NCBI RefSeq assembly: GCF_000257645.1
Contig: NZ_AJHJ01000043.1
Location: forward strand, 1-37,873
Reading direction: 5' to 3'
DNA from: Serratia sp. M24T3
GTDB lineage: Bacteria; Pseudomonadota; Gammaproteobacteria; Enterobacterales; Enterobacteriaceae
DNA length: 37,873 nt
A program made the translations under genes and the position numbers. The notes under the pieces are model-generated. The model was given only the letters and a program-made list of their open reading frames with translations, made no database searches and was not told where the DNA came from. Positions within the stretch are counted from its first letter, which is position 1; each line of letters begins with the position of its first letter. Below are positions 1 to 9,108 of the stretch, in pieces.

Positions 1-47
1 TCCGGCTCGGTTAGCATCAACAGACTGATTGAGAGCGAGATGATTCC

Positions 48-1475
48 TTGAAAAAGCGGCGTATATTCCCAGGTTCTCTGCGTCAGCTAGTCCTGATGGC
101 CTTTTTGCTGGTGCTGTTACCTCTACTGGTTTTGGCTTATCAGGCTTATGCCAGCCTAAAACACCTCAGCGAGCAGGCGGCAGAAATCAACCGCACAACC
201 ATTGTTGACGCCCGACGCAGCGAGTCGATGACCAGTATTGCGCTGGAAATGGAGCGCAGCTATCGCCAATACTGCGTGCTCGACGACCCAACGCTTTCAA
301 CTCTTTACCAAAGTCAGCTGCGTCAATATTCGCAGATGCTGGATGCCCACGCGCCAATATTGCCCGATCCGCGCTACAACCAAAATCTGCGCGACCTGTT
401 GACTCAGCTCTCTTCATTTAAATGTGAAAATAATAGTCCGATCCCTGACGCCTCTCGCCAGCTCGAAGAGTTCTCGCGATCCAACGCCGAAATGGTTCAG
501 GCGACGCGGGAAGTCATCTATTCCCGTGGCCAGAAGTTGCAGCATGCTATCGCCGCACGCGGCAAGTTCTTCGGCTGGCAGGCGCTGGTGTTATTCCTGC
601 TCAGCGGTATGCTGGTGCTGCTGTTTACCCGCATGATTATCGGGCCGGTGAAGGGGGTTGAGAGAATGATTAATCTGCTCGGGGAAGGCCGCTCGCCGGG
701 AAGTGTCGCCAGATTTCGCGGGCCGCGCGAGATCCGCGTGCTGGCAAAACGTATTCACTGGCTCAGTGAACGCCTGGCGTGGTTTGAATCTCAGCGTCAC
801 GAATTTCTCCGCCATATCTCGCACGAACTGAAAACTCCGCTGGCCAGCATGCGTGAAGGCACCGAGCTGCTGCGTGACGAAATTGCCGGTCCGTTAACCG
901 CCGATCAGCAAGAGGTGGTGGCTATTCTCAATAGCAGTAGTCGCCATCTGCAAACCCTGATTGAGCAACTGCTGGATTATAATCGCCGACTGGCCGACAT
1001 TGCGACCGACAAAGAACAGGTCGATCTGCCGGAAATTCTCCACCGCGTGGCGGCGGCACACAGCCTTACGGCACGCAGCAAGATGATCCATACCGAAATC
1101 ACTACCGATGCCGCGCAATGTTGGGCCGAATCTATTCTATTGGTGCGGGTGTTGGATAATCTGTATTCCAATGCGGTGCACTATGGCGCCGAATCCGGTA
1201 ACATTTGGCTGCATAGCTGGCAGGAGGGCGCACGCACCTACATTGATGTCGCCAACAGCGGCACGCCTATTCCTGTCGACGAACAAACCATGATTTTTGA
1301 GCCCTTCTTTCAGGGGAGCCAACTGCGCAAAGGTGCCGTCAAAGGCAGCGGGTTGGGGCTGAGTATCGCCAAAGACTGTATCAAGCGTATGGAGGGCGAG
1401 CTGAAACTGGTCGACGTCGACTACGCCGATGTCTGTTTCCGCATTGAATTACCCTCCAACGCCGGGAAAACTTAG
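48..1475 (+). CDS. glrK: Sensor histidine kinase GlrK (QseE)
   Basis: Inner-membrane sensor kinase that phosphorylates GlrR; in E. coli the pair drives the sigma-54 promoter of the sRNA GlmY and is linked to envelope and amino-sugar control. The 475-residue protein has an N-terminal membrane segment (about 12-32), a periplasmic region to about 175, a second membrane segment (about 177-197), a HAMP-like linker, a dimerisation box HISHELKTP with phospho-acceptor His259, and an ATPase domain with N-box DNLYSNAVHYG and G-box GSGLGLSIA. Length and sequence match E. coli GlrK closely. The start is TTG: the upstream in-frame region has no better codon, and an ATG at 40 is in another frame and stops at once. 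First gene of a glrK-qseG-glrR operon. Identification is sure; the start codon rests on family alignment. Confidence 0.96.
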   Translation: MKKRRIFPGSLRQLVLMAFLLVLLPLLVLAYQAYASLKHLSEQAAEINRTTIVDARRSESMTSIALEMERSYRQYCVLDDPTLSTLYQSQLRQYSQMLDAHAPILPDPRYNQNLRDLLTQLSSFKCENNSPIPDASRQLEEFSRSNAEMVQATREVIYSRGQKLQHAIAARGKFFGWQALVLFLLSGMLVLLFTRMIIGPVKGVERMINLLGEGRSPGSVARFRGPREIRVLAKRIHWLSERLAWFESQRHEFLRHISHELKTPLASMREGTELLRDEIAGPLTADQQEVVAILNSSSRHLQTLIEQLLDYNRRLADIATDKEQVDLPEILHRVAAAHSLTARSKMIHTEITTDAAQCWAESILLVRVLDNLYSNAVHYGAESGNIWLHSWQEGARTYIDVANSGTPIPVDEQTMIFEPFFQGSQLRKGAVKGSGLGLSIAKDCIKRMEGELKLVDVDYADVCFRIELPSNAGKT

Positions 1476-1492
1476 CCGAGTATAATCACACC

Positions 1493-2224
1493 ATGCAGAC
1501 AAGATTAAAACTGCTGCTCACATCGGCGATTCTAACGCCCATGCTGCTGATGCTGAGTGGTTGTACGCATCATCATAGTAAAGAACTTTCCCAGCCGGTT
1601 GAGGATGTTATCCCGGACAGTAAAGTGATCGATTTTCGTGTGGCGCCCTGTGAAACGCTTTGGGCGCTGGATGATAATGCCACGGTCACCAATTCATTGT
1701 ACTGGCTGAGGGCGATGGACTGCTCCGATCGCATGAGCACCGCGCAGGCAAATTATCAGGCGGCGCTAATTCCTGCCTCAGGATGGGCTAATATCTTTAA
1801 ACAGAGCATTTTAGCCGCCGGGGCCGAGCCTGACCTGACTCAGCGCAGAGCGTTGCTCAATAGCGTCAATGATTACCGTGGCCAGATGCCCGGCGAGATC
1901 CGCCCGCTAGTGCAGATGTGGCGTGAGAGAGAGTCGTTGCAAATCGCCTTTGAAGATGAAAAAGCGCGTAACGCTCGCCAGCAATCCTCCAATGAAGCCA
2001 AAATAGAGGAGATGGCCAATCAGCAAACCGCTTTGCAGGCGAGTCTGGATGATACCCGGCGTAAGCTGGAAAATCTGACCGATATCGAGCGCCAGCTGTC
2101 ATCACGCAAACAGCTGCAAAGCGAACTGCCTGACAACGACAGTAACGTCTCGGGGGCCGGGCGCGGCGTTTCTGGCTCTGACAAAGATACCTACGTACCG
2201 GCCAAAACGAGCCAGTCCAAATAA
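1493..2224 (+). CDS. qseG: Outer-membrane lipoprotein QseG
   Basis: Accessory lipoprotein of the GlrK/GlrR system; in E. coli it interacts with GlrK and is needed for its activity. The 243-residue protein begins with a lipoprotein signal ending in LMLSGC, lipidated Cys24, with Thr at +2, so outer-membrane sorting is expected. The middle holds the family sequence LYWLRAMDCSDR, then a charged coiled coil (about 145-205) ending in KLENLTDIERQLSSRK, which matches E. coli QseG, and a polar low-complexity tail. It starts 17 bases after glrK and ends 29 bases before glrR, so it is co-transcribed. It is less conserved than its neighbours, as usual for this protein. Confidence 0.92.
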   Translation: MQTRLKLLLTSAILTPMLLMLSGCTHHHSKELSQPVEDVIPDSKVIDFRVAPCETLWALDDNATVTNSLYWLRAMDCSDRMSTAQANYQAALIPASGWANIFKQSILAAGAEPDLTQRRALLNSVNDYRGQMPGEIRPLVQMWRERESLQIAFEDEKARNARQQSSNEAKIEEMANQQTALQASLDDTRRKLENLTDIERQLSSRKQLQSELPDNDSNVSGAGRGVSGSDKDTYVPAKTSQSK

Positions 2225-2253
2225 AATGAAAAGACACAAGCAACGGGAGAAAC

Positions 2254-3594
2254 ATGAGCGCACGGAGAAATGCCAGCCTGCTGCTGGTGGATGACGATCC
2301 CAGCCTGTTGAAGCTGCTGGGCATGCGCCTTTCCAGCGAGGGATTCCAGGTGACCACCGCGGCCAGCGGTGAAGAGGCATTGAAACTGCTGCGTCGTGAA
2401 CGCATTGATTTGGTGCTGAGCGATTTGCGGATGGATGAGATGGACGGCATGGCGCTGTTTGCAGAAATTCAGAAGCATCAGCCTGGTATGCCCGTGATTA
2501 TATTGACCGCTCACGGCTCTATTCCTGATGCAGTAGCCGCGACTCAGCAGGGCGTATTTGGATTCTTGACCAAGCCGGTTGACCGTGACGCGCTTTACAA
2601 AGCCATTGACGAAGCGCTGGCCCAGTCTGCTCCTGCCGGTGACGATAGCTGGCGTGAACAGATAGTGACGCGTAGCCCGATTATGCTGCGTTTGCTGGAG
2701 CAGGCCAAAATGGTTGCACAGTCGGACGTCAGCCTGCTGATTAACGGGCAAAGCGGCACCGGTAAGGAAGTGCTTGCTCAGGCTATCCATCGCACCAGTC
2801 CGCGCGGCAAGAAGGCGTTTATTGCCATTAACTGCGGCGCATTGCCGGAGCAATTGCTGGAGTCTGAACTGTTTGGTCATGCAAAAGGATCCTTTACCGG
2901 CGCGGTGAACAGCCGGGAAGGTTTGTTTCAGGCGGCCGATGGCGGCACACTATTTCTGGATGAAATCGGCGATATGCCTTTGTCATTGCAGGTAAAGTTG
3001 TTGCGCGTTTTGCAGGAACGCAAAGTGCGGCCGCTGGGGAGTAATCACGACATTGATGTCAATGTGCGGATTATTTCCGCGACTCACCGCGATTTACCCA
3101 AGGCGATGGAGAAGGGCGAGTTTCGCGAAGATCTGTATTATCGACTGAACGTGGTGAATCTCAAACTGCCCGCGCTGCACGAGCGAGCAGAGGATATCCC
3201 GCTGCTTGCCAGTCATTTGCTGCGTGAAGCGGCGATTCGCCATAAGCCGTTTGTGCGCAGTTTCTCGACCGATGCAATGAAACGCCTGATGGCTGCCAGC
3301 TGGCCCGGCAACGTGCGCCAGTTGGTCAATGTGATTGAACAGTGCGTGGCGCTCACGTCTGCGCCGGTAATCAGTGAAGCTCTGGTTGAACAGGCCCTGG
3401 AAGGTGAAAATACGGCACTACCGACCTTTGTCGAGGCAAGAAACACCTTTGAACTGCACTATTTACGCAAACTTTTGCAGATTACACGTGGCAATGTGAC
3501 GCAGGCGGCGAGAATAGCCGGGCGCAACCGAACCGAGTTCTATAAGCTGCTTTCAAGGCATGAACTCGAGGCCAATGACTTTAAAGAGTCTTAA
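2254..3594 (+). CDS. glrR: Sigma-54-dependent response regulator GlrR (QseF)
   Basis: NtrC-type activator phosphorylated by GlrK; it opens sigma-54 promoters such as those of glmY and rpoE in E. coli. Domains of the 446-residue protein: receiver (about 5-120) with acidic pocket DDD at 13-15, phospho-acceptor Asp57 (LVLSDLRM) and Lys107; AAA+ domain (about 135-370) with Walker A GQSGTGKE (165-172), sigma-54 contact loop GSFTGA (212-217, the GAFTGA element with Ser at position 2) and Walker [10 protein letters not shown]-terminal Fis-type helix-turn-helix (about 405-440, [20 protein letters not shown]). A good ribosome binding site, CGGGAGAAAC, precedes the ATG. Last gene of the glrK operon, followed 151 bases later by glnB as in E. 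coli. Confidence 0.96.
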   Translation: MSARRNASLLLVDDDPSLLKLLGMRLSSEGFQVTTAASGEEALKLLRRERIDLVLSDLRMDEMDGMALFAEIQKHQPGMPVIILTAHGSIPDAVAATQQGVFGFLTKPVDRDALYKAIDEALAQSAPAGDDSWREQIVTRSPIMLRLLEQAKMVAQSDVSLLINGQSGTGKEVLAQAIHRTSPRGKKAFIAINCGALPEQLLESELFGHAKGSFTGAVNSREGLFQAADGGTLFLDEIGDMPLSLQVKLLRVLQERKVRPLGSNHDIDVNVRIISATHRDLPKAMEKGEFREDLYYRLNVVNLKLPALHERAEDIPLLASHLLREAAIRHKPFVRSFSTDAMKRLMAASWPGNVRQLVNVIEQCVALTSAPVISEALVEQALEGENTALPTFVEARNTFELHYLRKLLQITRGNVTQAARIAGRNRTEFYKLLSRHELEANDFKES

Positions 3595-3727
3595 AAACGA
3601 CTTCCTTGGCCCACGCAGATTTTAAGGGGCATGAGGATATGATACTTTATGCGCCTGCCGGTGCCCTTGGCACCTTAAAGCTAAAAATTAAATCTTGCCG
3701 CTGTGGATAAAAAACATCGGTAAATGA

Positions 3728-4084
<357 letters not shown>

Positions 4085-4092
4085 GCACTCTT

Positions 4093-4117
4093 TGCGGGCT
4101 GGACCTTCCGGCCCGCA
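4093..4117 (+). other. Hairpin downstream of glnB
   Basis: TGCGGGC (4093-4099) pairs with GCCCGCA (4111-4117), with an inner GG/CC step, nine bases after the glnB stop. There is no T-tract after the stem, so it may be an RNA-stabilising 3' end or a weak terminator rather than a classic intrinsic one. The rest of the 346-base gap to glyA shows no coding potential beyond the regulatory sites listed next; there is no hmp gene here, unlike the divergent hmp-glyA arrangement of E. coli. Confidence 0.4.
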
Positions 4118-4228
4118 CCTAATCCCTGCATCATCCCTCGTCTAATCCCTGCCGTTAATTTGCCTTAAAATTCCTTTTGTCGTTGCTCTGTAACGCGTTA
4201 CCTTCAGTTGCGGGACAGCTCACAAAGC

Positions 4229-4348
4229 TGAAAGATTTGCATGCAAGAATGAAGAAAAGTCGCTTGAAACGGCTTTGCCTATAACAGATCAAAGCCTTGC
4301 CCCACGGGAAGCCAATCGTTTGCTTAAAAACCTGTGCCTGAGACTATG
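4229..4348 (+). promoter_or_regulatory. glyA control region: MetR-like and PurR-like sites
   Basis: AGCCAATCGTTTGCTT at 4310-4325 matches 12 of 16 bases of the PurR operator consensus and keeps the central ATCGTTTGC seen in the E. coli glyA operator as I recall it. TGAAAGATTTGCA at 4229-4241 fits the MetR pattern TGAA-N5-TTCA with one mismatch. A possible -35, TTGCTT (4320-4325), overlaps the PurR box, with a weak -10 around 4343-4349, about 85 bases before the glyA ATG. The arrangement (MetR upstream, PurR over the promoter) mirrors known purine and methionine/homocysteine control of glyA. Site calls are by eye. Confidence 0.5.
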
Positions 4349-4430
4349 CCAATGGGGTGGAAACAGTTTACACTGTGCGCCAGAACCCATCAGGGGCGTT
4401 TATTTAAGTTTGTCGAGTCAGGAGATGCAG

Positions 4431-5684
4431 ATGTTAAAGCGTGAAATGAACATTGCCGATTATGATGCCGAGCTGTGGCATGCAATGGAGCAGGAAGTCG
4501 TACGTCAGGAAGAGCATATCGAGCTGATTGCGTCAGAAAACTACACTAGCCCGCGCGTGATGCAGGCTCAGGGTTCTCAACTGACTAACAAATATGCCGA
4601 AGGCTATCCGGGCAAGCGTTACTACGGCGGCTGCGAATACGTTGACATAGTTGAGCAACTGGCGATTGACCGTGCAAAAGAGCTGTTCGGTGCAGATTAC
4701 GCAAACGTTCAACCCCATTCTGGCTCACAGGCTAACTTCGCGGTTTACACTGCTTTGCTGCAACCGGGCGATACCATTCTGGGTATGAACCTGGCGCACG
4801 GCGGCCACCTGACTCATGGTTCTCCGGTTAACCTGTCTGGCAAACTTTATAATGTCGTTCCTTACGGTATCGACGAAACTGGCAAAATCGATTACGAAGA
4901 TTTGGCTCGTCAGGCTGAGAAACACAAGCCAAAAATGATCATCGGTGGCTTCTCCGCCTTCTCCGGTATTGTTGACTGGGCAAAAATGCGTGAAATCGCA
5001 GACAGTATCGGTGCATGGTTCTTCGTGGACATGGCTCACGTTGCTGGCCTGGTAGCCGCGGGCGTTTATCCTAACCCGGTTCCACACGCTCACATTGTTA
5101 CCAGCACTACGCACAAAACCCTGGCGGGTCCACGCGGTGGCCTGATCCTGGCTAAAGGCGGCGACGAAGATCTGTATAAAAAACTGAATTCTGCCGTGTT
5201 CCCTGGCGGTCAGGGCGGTCCATTGATGCACGTGATTGCCGGTAAAGCGATTGCATTTAAAGAAGCAATGGAACCTGAGTTCAAAGTTTATCAACACCAG
5301 GTTGCTAAAAACGCTAAAGCCATGGTTGAAGTGGTACTTGAGCGCGGTTACAACGTGGTTTCTGGCGGAACTCACAATCACCTGTTCCTGATGGATCTGG
5401 TTGATAAAGGTCTGACCGGTAAAGAAGCTGACGCTGCACTGGGTCGTGCCAACATCACTGTTAACAAAAACAGCGTACCAAACGATCCGAAAAGCCCGTT
5501 CGTGACTTCTGGTATCCGTATCGGTACTCCGGCAGTGACCCGTCGCGGCTTCAAAGAAGCTGACGTGCGTGAGCTGGCTGGCTGGATCTGCGACGTGCTT
5601 GATAATATCAACGACGAAGCAACTATTGAACGCGTTAAGCAAAAAGTTCTGGATATTTGCGCACGTCATCCGGTATATGCATAA
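4431..5684 (+). CDS. glyA: Serine hydroxymethyltransferase
   Basis: PLP enzyme that converts serine plus tetrahydrofolate to glycine plus 5,10-methylene-THF, the main one-carbon source. The 417-residue protein starts [16 protein letters not shown], exactly like E. coli GlyA, and has the family's usual length. It carries the PLP-lysine motif [12 protein letters not shown], the glycine-rich GGQGGPLMH and the C-terminal [10 protein letters not shown]. The reading frame stays open upstream to 4275, but that would add 52 residues across the promoter and is not credible; the ATG at 4431 has GGAGA about 8 bases upstream. Monocistronic, ending in a strong terminator. Confidence 0.98.
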   Translation: MLKREMNIADYDAELWHAMEQEVVRQEEHIELIASENYTSPRVMQAQGSQLTNKYAEGYPGKRYYGGCEYVDIVEQLAIDRAKELFGADYANVQPHSGSQANFAVYTALLQPGDTILGMNLAHGGHLTHGSPVNLSGKLYNVVPYGIDETGKIDYEDLARQAEKHKPKMIIGGFSAFSGIVDWAKMREIADSIGAWFFVDMAHVAGLVAAGVYPNPVPHAHIVTSTTHKTLAGPRGGLILAKGGDEDLYKKLNSAVFPGGQGGPLMHVIAGKAIAFKEAMEPEFKVYQHQVAKNAKAMVEVVLERGYNVVSGGTHNHLFLMDLVDKGLTGKEADAALGRANITVNKNSVPNDPKSPFVTSGIRIGTPAVTRRGFKEADVRELAGWICDVLDNINDEATIERVKQKVLDICARHPVYA

Positions 5685-5729
5685 GGTAGACGCTTGGTAG
5701 CGGTTTTTATCCGCCACCAGGAAGAACTA

Positions 5730-5759
5730 AAGCCATGTCTGTGGACATGGCTTTTTTTT
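5730..5759 (+). terminator. Rho-independent terminator of glyA
   Basis: A perfect 10-bp stem, AAGCCATGTC / GACATGGCTT (5730-5739 and 5744-5753), with loop TGTG, followed by an unbroken T-run. It closes glyA 46 bases after the stop codon and separates it from the convergent orphan gene ending at 5779. Confidence 0.95.
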
Positions 5760-5778
5760 GCTTCAATATTGATAGCTA

Positions 5779-6861
5779 TTATTCACGCTTTGCAACCTCA
5801 GAGTTGATAAAAGACAGGAAGCCGGTGTTAATTCCGTTATTTTGATTGGCAATCTGATTTTTTATTTCATCGTTTAAATCCATATACCGAGAATACATGG
5901 AATTAAAATCGGAACGATCTCTTCTATCGTCTTTGTGCATGTCATTAAACAGATCAATCAGTCGAGAGACAAAAGCATCATTGTTTTTACCTCCATAAAC
6001 ATCAATTGGCAGAAGTTCTAGCATTGACCTCGCCGCTGAATAAACAATCGCTTTATCAAGTTTATTGGGGTTTAGATCTAGGATTATTTCTGGTGCAAAT
6101 CTATAATTTAAAAACTCCTGTTGCATAAAATTTTTTTCGTATTTATAAAGATCGTGTGTAATGGAAAAGGACGCACGAAAAGGGTCATATCGAGTTATCA
6201 GGCAGTTTAAAAGGTATCCTTTTAACGAAAGCCTGACTTCACCGTTTTGTGGATTGTATTCCAGAAGGTTAGGATTTATATATTTAAAACTTTCAAAAGG
6301 CTCAGCGTACAAATGCCTTTCATCATTTCCTTTTTTTAATAAATTGAGCATCCCTTTTGCGATATCCCAGCTCTGTTCAAGAGTTGACTGACGGGTGAGC
6401 CTAACCGGGATGAAATCATTGATTTTAGAATCAATTTTAATGATCTCCGGGAAATCTACTTTGCTTAGAGCCTCACAGAAATCAGCGTTTTCATTATGGG
6501 AGTGTAATCGAGTTTGGGGATTAAAATTGGGTATTAAACGATCATAACTGATTTTATTAAAAGATGAAGAGCCATTGGCGGCAGTATATTTCTCTACACA
6601 ACCCTCGATATACTGCCTGTGTTCTGCTGTTAAGGTGATTGGTAGCGTTAATCTGGACTGTACATTGATCTGATTATCCAAATTTCCCCAATGGGTATTA
6701 GGTGTGGCCAATGGAGGTTGCAGACTTTTGGGAAGTAAGGTGCTGTTAGAAGTGTTGGTCAGAGGTAGATGAGACGATGAAGACTGTTGAACAGGATCTT
6801 GTCGTGTTATCCCCGTTTGAGTATTTGTATATTGTGTCGATGAGCTTTTTCCAAGCGGCAT
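5779..6861 (-). CDS. Orphan protein with kinase-like C-terminal half; candidate secreted effector
   Basis: I do not recognise this 360-residue protein as a named family. Residues 1-60 are rich in Ser, Thr, Gln, Asn and Pro with no signal peptide or membrane segment, the composition often seen at the N-terminus of type III effectors. From about 125 on, landmarks of a protein-kinase fold appear in order: ALSKVDFPEIIKI (131-143) like helix C/beta-4, a helix-E-like stretch (165-176), YINPNLLEYNPQNGEVRL (194-211) like the catalytic loop and following strand, LKG (213-215) at the DFG position, YRFAPEII (253-260) like the APE motif, VYSAARSMLELL (273-284) like helix F, and DDRRDRSDF (311-319) like the terminal RxR region. 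Both catalytic aspartates appear missing, so it would be a pseudokinase. A strong GGAGGAAT precedes the ATG. Base composition is AT-richer than the flanks, suggesting transfer. It lies 88 bases downstream of csiE on the same strand. Coding is sure; the fold is inference. Confidence 0.85.
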   Translation of the reverse strand: MPLGKSSSTQYTNTQTGITRQDPVQQSSSSHLPLTNTSNSTLLPKSLQPPLATPNTHWGNLDNQINVQSRLTLPITLTAEHRQYIEGCVEKYTAANGSSSFNKISYDRLIPNFNPQTRLHSHNENADFCEALSKVDFPEIIKIDSKINDFIPVRLTRQSTLEQSWDIAKGMLNLLKKGNDERHLYAEPFESFKYINPNLLEYNPQNGEVRLSLKGYLLNCLITRYDPFRASFSITHDLYKYEKNFMQQEFLNYRFAPEIILDLNPNKLDKAIVYSAARSMLELLPIDVYGGKNNDAFVSRLIDLFNDMHKDDRRDRSDFNSMYSRYMDLNDEIKNQIANQNNGINTGFLSFINSEVAKRE

Positions 6862-6949
6862 TTAATTTATTCCTCCATGAGTAAAAAAACACTCTATGGA
6901 AAAATTAATGAATAGTTATTAATCCAGATCATGGATTTGTAGGATGGGG

Positions 6950-8230
6950 TTAGCTGGCTTCCAGTAATGAGCGAATTCTTTTTCTTTCGTCTTTGGTTAG
7001 CGGCAGCTGAGTGTAAATCACTAGCGGATCGGCATCGGTGGTCAAGGTCGCGTAGGGTGTAACAATCATTGCCACGCCGCTGGGCGCACCGTGTCGGTGA
7101 AACTCTTCCAGAGTCTGATATTTAATATTCAACGGCATCAGAGTGGCTTCACGAATGTGGTGTTCTACGGCTTCCTCCAGTTTTGGGTCGGTATCCGTTA
7201 ACAGTAAAATCTGTTTTTCCTGCAAGGCATTACCCTGCATCAGCCAGGCACCAAAAATTACCGCCACCAACCCCACTTCTTCCGGTGAGAATTCGATATC
7301 GTAGGCTTGCTTGAAGTCATGTAGCGCGTCGTGCGTTGTTCGCATCAGCCTCGGGTACATGCGATTGACTTCATCTTGCATCTGGCTATCAACCGCGATG
7401 GCAAAACGGCAGCGCTCTATGGCCGGCCCTAGATGGGCAAAAAGCTGGCTGATCAGCCCTTCATAGCTGCTAAAAGTCATGCCTGATACGTCCTGAAAAT
7501 TGGCAACCAACTCTTCAATCTGCTTCATCAGCTTTTCATCTTCCGGCGTACCGGAGCTTTCATAGCTGTAGTTTTTTATCAGTGTGAGCAGCAGAGCAAT
7601 AAAGTCCCTTTCACAGTCGGCAATGTTGCTGGCACAAAGCGTTTGTAGTTTGTTGACGATCAATTCTGCCGCCGCGAACTCCGGTTTTTCATGCAGCCAT
7701 TGGCGCTGACCGTCGCTAAATGCGATCTGGGTCGGGCTGATATCCTGCCACAGGCAAAACTGCAGATACAGATTCAGGAATTGCTCATCTCGAGGGCTGA
7801 ACTCACGACTGAGCAGCTGTGAGATACGCTCAAGCAGCAGAGGAAACTGGCCATGATAGTGCGGGTTATCAAAATTGGCAGTGTTGCTTAGAGCCTGAGT
7901 TAAATTTGGCGAGAAGTACTGACGGATAAAGTCAGGGCTGGTGCGTATCGCTCTGCGCAGGCCGTTAATCAAACATATTCTTTGATCGAGCAAATCGCCC
8001 TGTAGCCGATAAATCTGTTTCTCGGTCACGACAATTTCCAGCCGATGGAGGCGCTGAATTTCAGTGGAGAGCTGCGCAAGGTCTTTTTGCGTTGTCGCCA
8101 GGTCTACACCATTGATTTGACCAACCTTCTCCAGTTGTATCGCCGCGAACGGCGCATACAGCATCAACAATAGATTGCAGCGACGTTGTTGAGCGGAGAG
8201 CTCAGGCACAGGGGAGGTGTCCAGGCTCAT
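6950..8230 (-). CDS. csiE: Stationary-phase inducible protein CsiE
   Basis: Carbon-starvation-inducible protein of unknown biochemical function, sigma-S and cAMP-CRP dependent in E. coli. The 426 residues equal the E. coli length. The N-terminal part looks like a winged-helix region (about 10-60, CNLLLMLYAPFAAIQLEKVG) and the middle and C-terminal parts resemble PTS regulation domains of BglG-type antiterminators (for example MRTTHDALHDFKQAYDIEFSPEEVGLVAVIFGAW), hence its usual label as PRD-containing. The RBS AGAAGG lies 4 bases before the ATG. It is divergent from the DUF1007/NicO pair and is followed by the orphan gene. Confidence 0.93.
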   Translation of the reverse strand: MSLDTSPVPELSAQQRRCNLLLMLYAPFAAIQLEKVGQINGVDLATTQKDLAQLSTEIQRLHRLEIVVTEKQIYRLQGDLLDQRICLINGLRRAIRTSPDFIRQYFSPNLTQALSNTANFDNPHYHGQFPLLLERISQLLSREFSPRDEQFLNLYLQFCLWQDISPTQIAFSDGQRQWLHEKPEFAAAELIVNKLQTLCASNIADCERDFIALLLTLIKNYSYESSGTPEDEKLMKQIEELVANFQDVSGMTFSSYEGLISQLFAHLGPAIERCRFAIAVDSQMQDEVNRMYPRLMRTTHDALHDFKQAYDIEFSPEEVGLVAVIFGAWLMQGNALQEKQILLLTDTDPKLEEAVEHHIREATLMPLNIKYQTLEEFHRHGAPSGVAMIVTPYATLTTDADPLVIYTQLPLTKDERKRIRSLLEAS

Positions 8231-8268
8231 ATTACCTTCTGTATTCGCTTTATTTAAAATTCTTCATT

Positions 8269-8343
8269 AGCATAGCAAATCATTGGCGATTCAATGTGCT
8301 ACTGGTCGCGGTTTTACACCGCCTTACAACCCAGATCACAGTT
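8269..8343 (-). promoter_or_regulatory. csiE promoter with CRP-like site
   Basis: On the minus strand, 8343-8322 reads as a CRP-type site with a good half (AACTGTGATCT) and a poor second half. A sigma-S-style -10, CTATGCT preceded by TG, lies at 8275-8269. If transcription starts near 8262, the CRP site is centred near -70, a class I position. Known CRP and sigma-S dependence of E. coli csiE supports the reading. By eye only. Confidence 0.5.
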
Positions 8344-8364
8344 ATTTTTTACTTAGCTTCTTAA

Positions 8365-8395
8365 TTGATTTGTTTTAAGATGTTACTTTATAACA
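8365..8395 (+). promoter_or_regulatory. Zur box overlapping promoter of the DUF1007/NicO pair
   Basis: TGTTACTTTATAACA (8381-8395) differs from the enterobacterial Zur core TGTTATANTATAACA at only two central positions and keeps both TGTTA/TAACA arms perfectly. It covers a -10 element TATAAC (8389-8394), spaced 18 bases from a -35 TTGATT (8365-8370), the geometry expected for zinc-dependent repression of the genes starting near 8416-8428. The match is visible in the sequence; regulation is inferred. Confidence 0.6.
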
Positions 8396-8415
8396 ATTAA
8401 AACATTTAACTTGAT

Positions 8416-9108
8416 TTGGACCCTCTTTTGAAAATTTCACCATTGCGCTTCAGGCAAAAATTTACGCCGCGTCAAAAACTTTGCCAATTAGCGGGTGTGA
8501 TTATGATGATGGCTTGTGCGTTTCCAACTTTGGCTCACCCACACAGTTTTATTGATATGCAGACCACTTTAGTGACCAGAGATAAAAGCCTGATTGGTCT
8601 CAAAATGGTATGGACGATGGATGAAATCACCTCCGCCGACTTGCTCTATGATGCAGGTAAAGCAGCCCCTGATTCCATCGTGTGGAAAAAGCTGGCGGCC
8701 GAGGTTATGGCGCGAGTGATGGCACAGCACTATTTCACCGACGTATATCGCGATGGCAAACCGGTGAGATACATGCGCCTACCCAGTGAGTACCAACTAT
8801 CACGTAACGGCGCCAAAGCTGTGCTGGAGTTTGTGATCCCGCTCGCCGAGCCTGCTCCGTTGGCGGGAAAGCCGTTGGTCATCTCGACTTATGATCCCAG
8901 CTATTTTGTTGATATGACGTATAAAGACGATCACGCTTTGCATCTATCTGCCGAAACTCGGCCCAGCTGCAAGTTGTCTCTTTTTACTCCGGCGCCGAAT
9001 GCCTCCTTACAAGCTTATGCTCTGTCGCTGGATAAGGCCGACGCACCGCCTGAAACCATGGATCTTGGTCAGCAATTTGCCCAGAAGGTGACCCTGCAAT
9101 GTCAATAA
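8416..9108 (+). CDS. DUF1007 family periplasmic protein
   Basis: Small exported protein of the DUF1007 family, regularly encoded next to NicO-type nickel/cobalt transporters and thought to assist metal transport. The 230 residues contain a hydrophobic signal segment (about 25-40, LAGVIMMMACAFPTLA) with likely cleavage just before HPHSFIDMQ, so the mature protein starts with a His-Pro-His metal-binding type N-terminus. Other features are WTMDEITSADLLYDAG and YDPSYFVDM, typical of the family. The start is uncertain: TTG at 8416 gives the longest form, and TTG at 8428, with GGA a few bases upstream, is as likely; no ATG precedes the signal peptide core. Its last ten bases overlap the transporter gene, so the two are translationally coupled. 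A Zur-like box lies upstream. Confidence 0.8.
   Translation: MDPLLKISPLRFRQKFTPRQKLCQLAGVIMMMACAFPTLAHPHSFIDMQTTLVTRDKSLIGLKMVWTMDEITSADLLYDAGKAAPDSIVWKKLAAEVMARVMAQHYFTDVYRDGKPVRYMRLPSEYQLSRNGAKAVLEFVIPLAEPAPLAGKPLVISTYDPSYFVDMTYKDDHALHLSAETRPSCKLSLFTPAPNASLQAYALSLDKADAPPETMDLGQQFAQKVTLQCQ

Noticed and set aside
1-47. Possible 3' end of the sRNA gene glmY, which lies upstream of glrK in E. coli
   Set aside because: Only 47 bases are present; they show no terminator stem or recognisable GlmY sequence.
3660-3674. GGTGCC-CTT-GGCACC as terminator of glrR
   Set aside because: Short stem with no T-run after it; listed only as an inverted repeat before glnB.
4275-4430. 52-residue N-terminal extension of GlyA
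   Set aside because: It crosses the PurR/MetR control region and is absent from the family; the ATG at 4431 matches the E. coli start exactly and has a good RBS.
4725-5717. 330-residue open frame on the minus strand, antisense to glyA
   Set aside because: It is a mirror of the biased codon use of glyA; no RBS, no family resemblance. The same applies to the minus-strand frames opposite glrR (2191-2880) and qseG (1866-2450).
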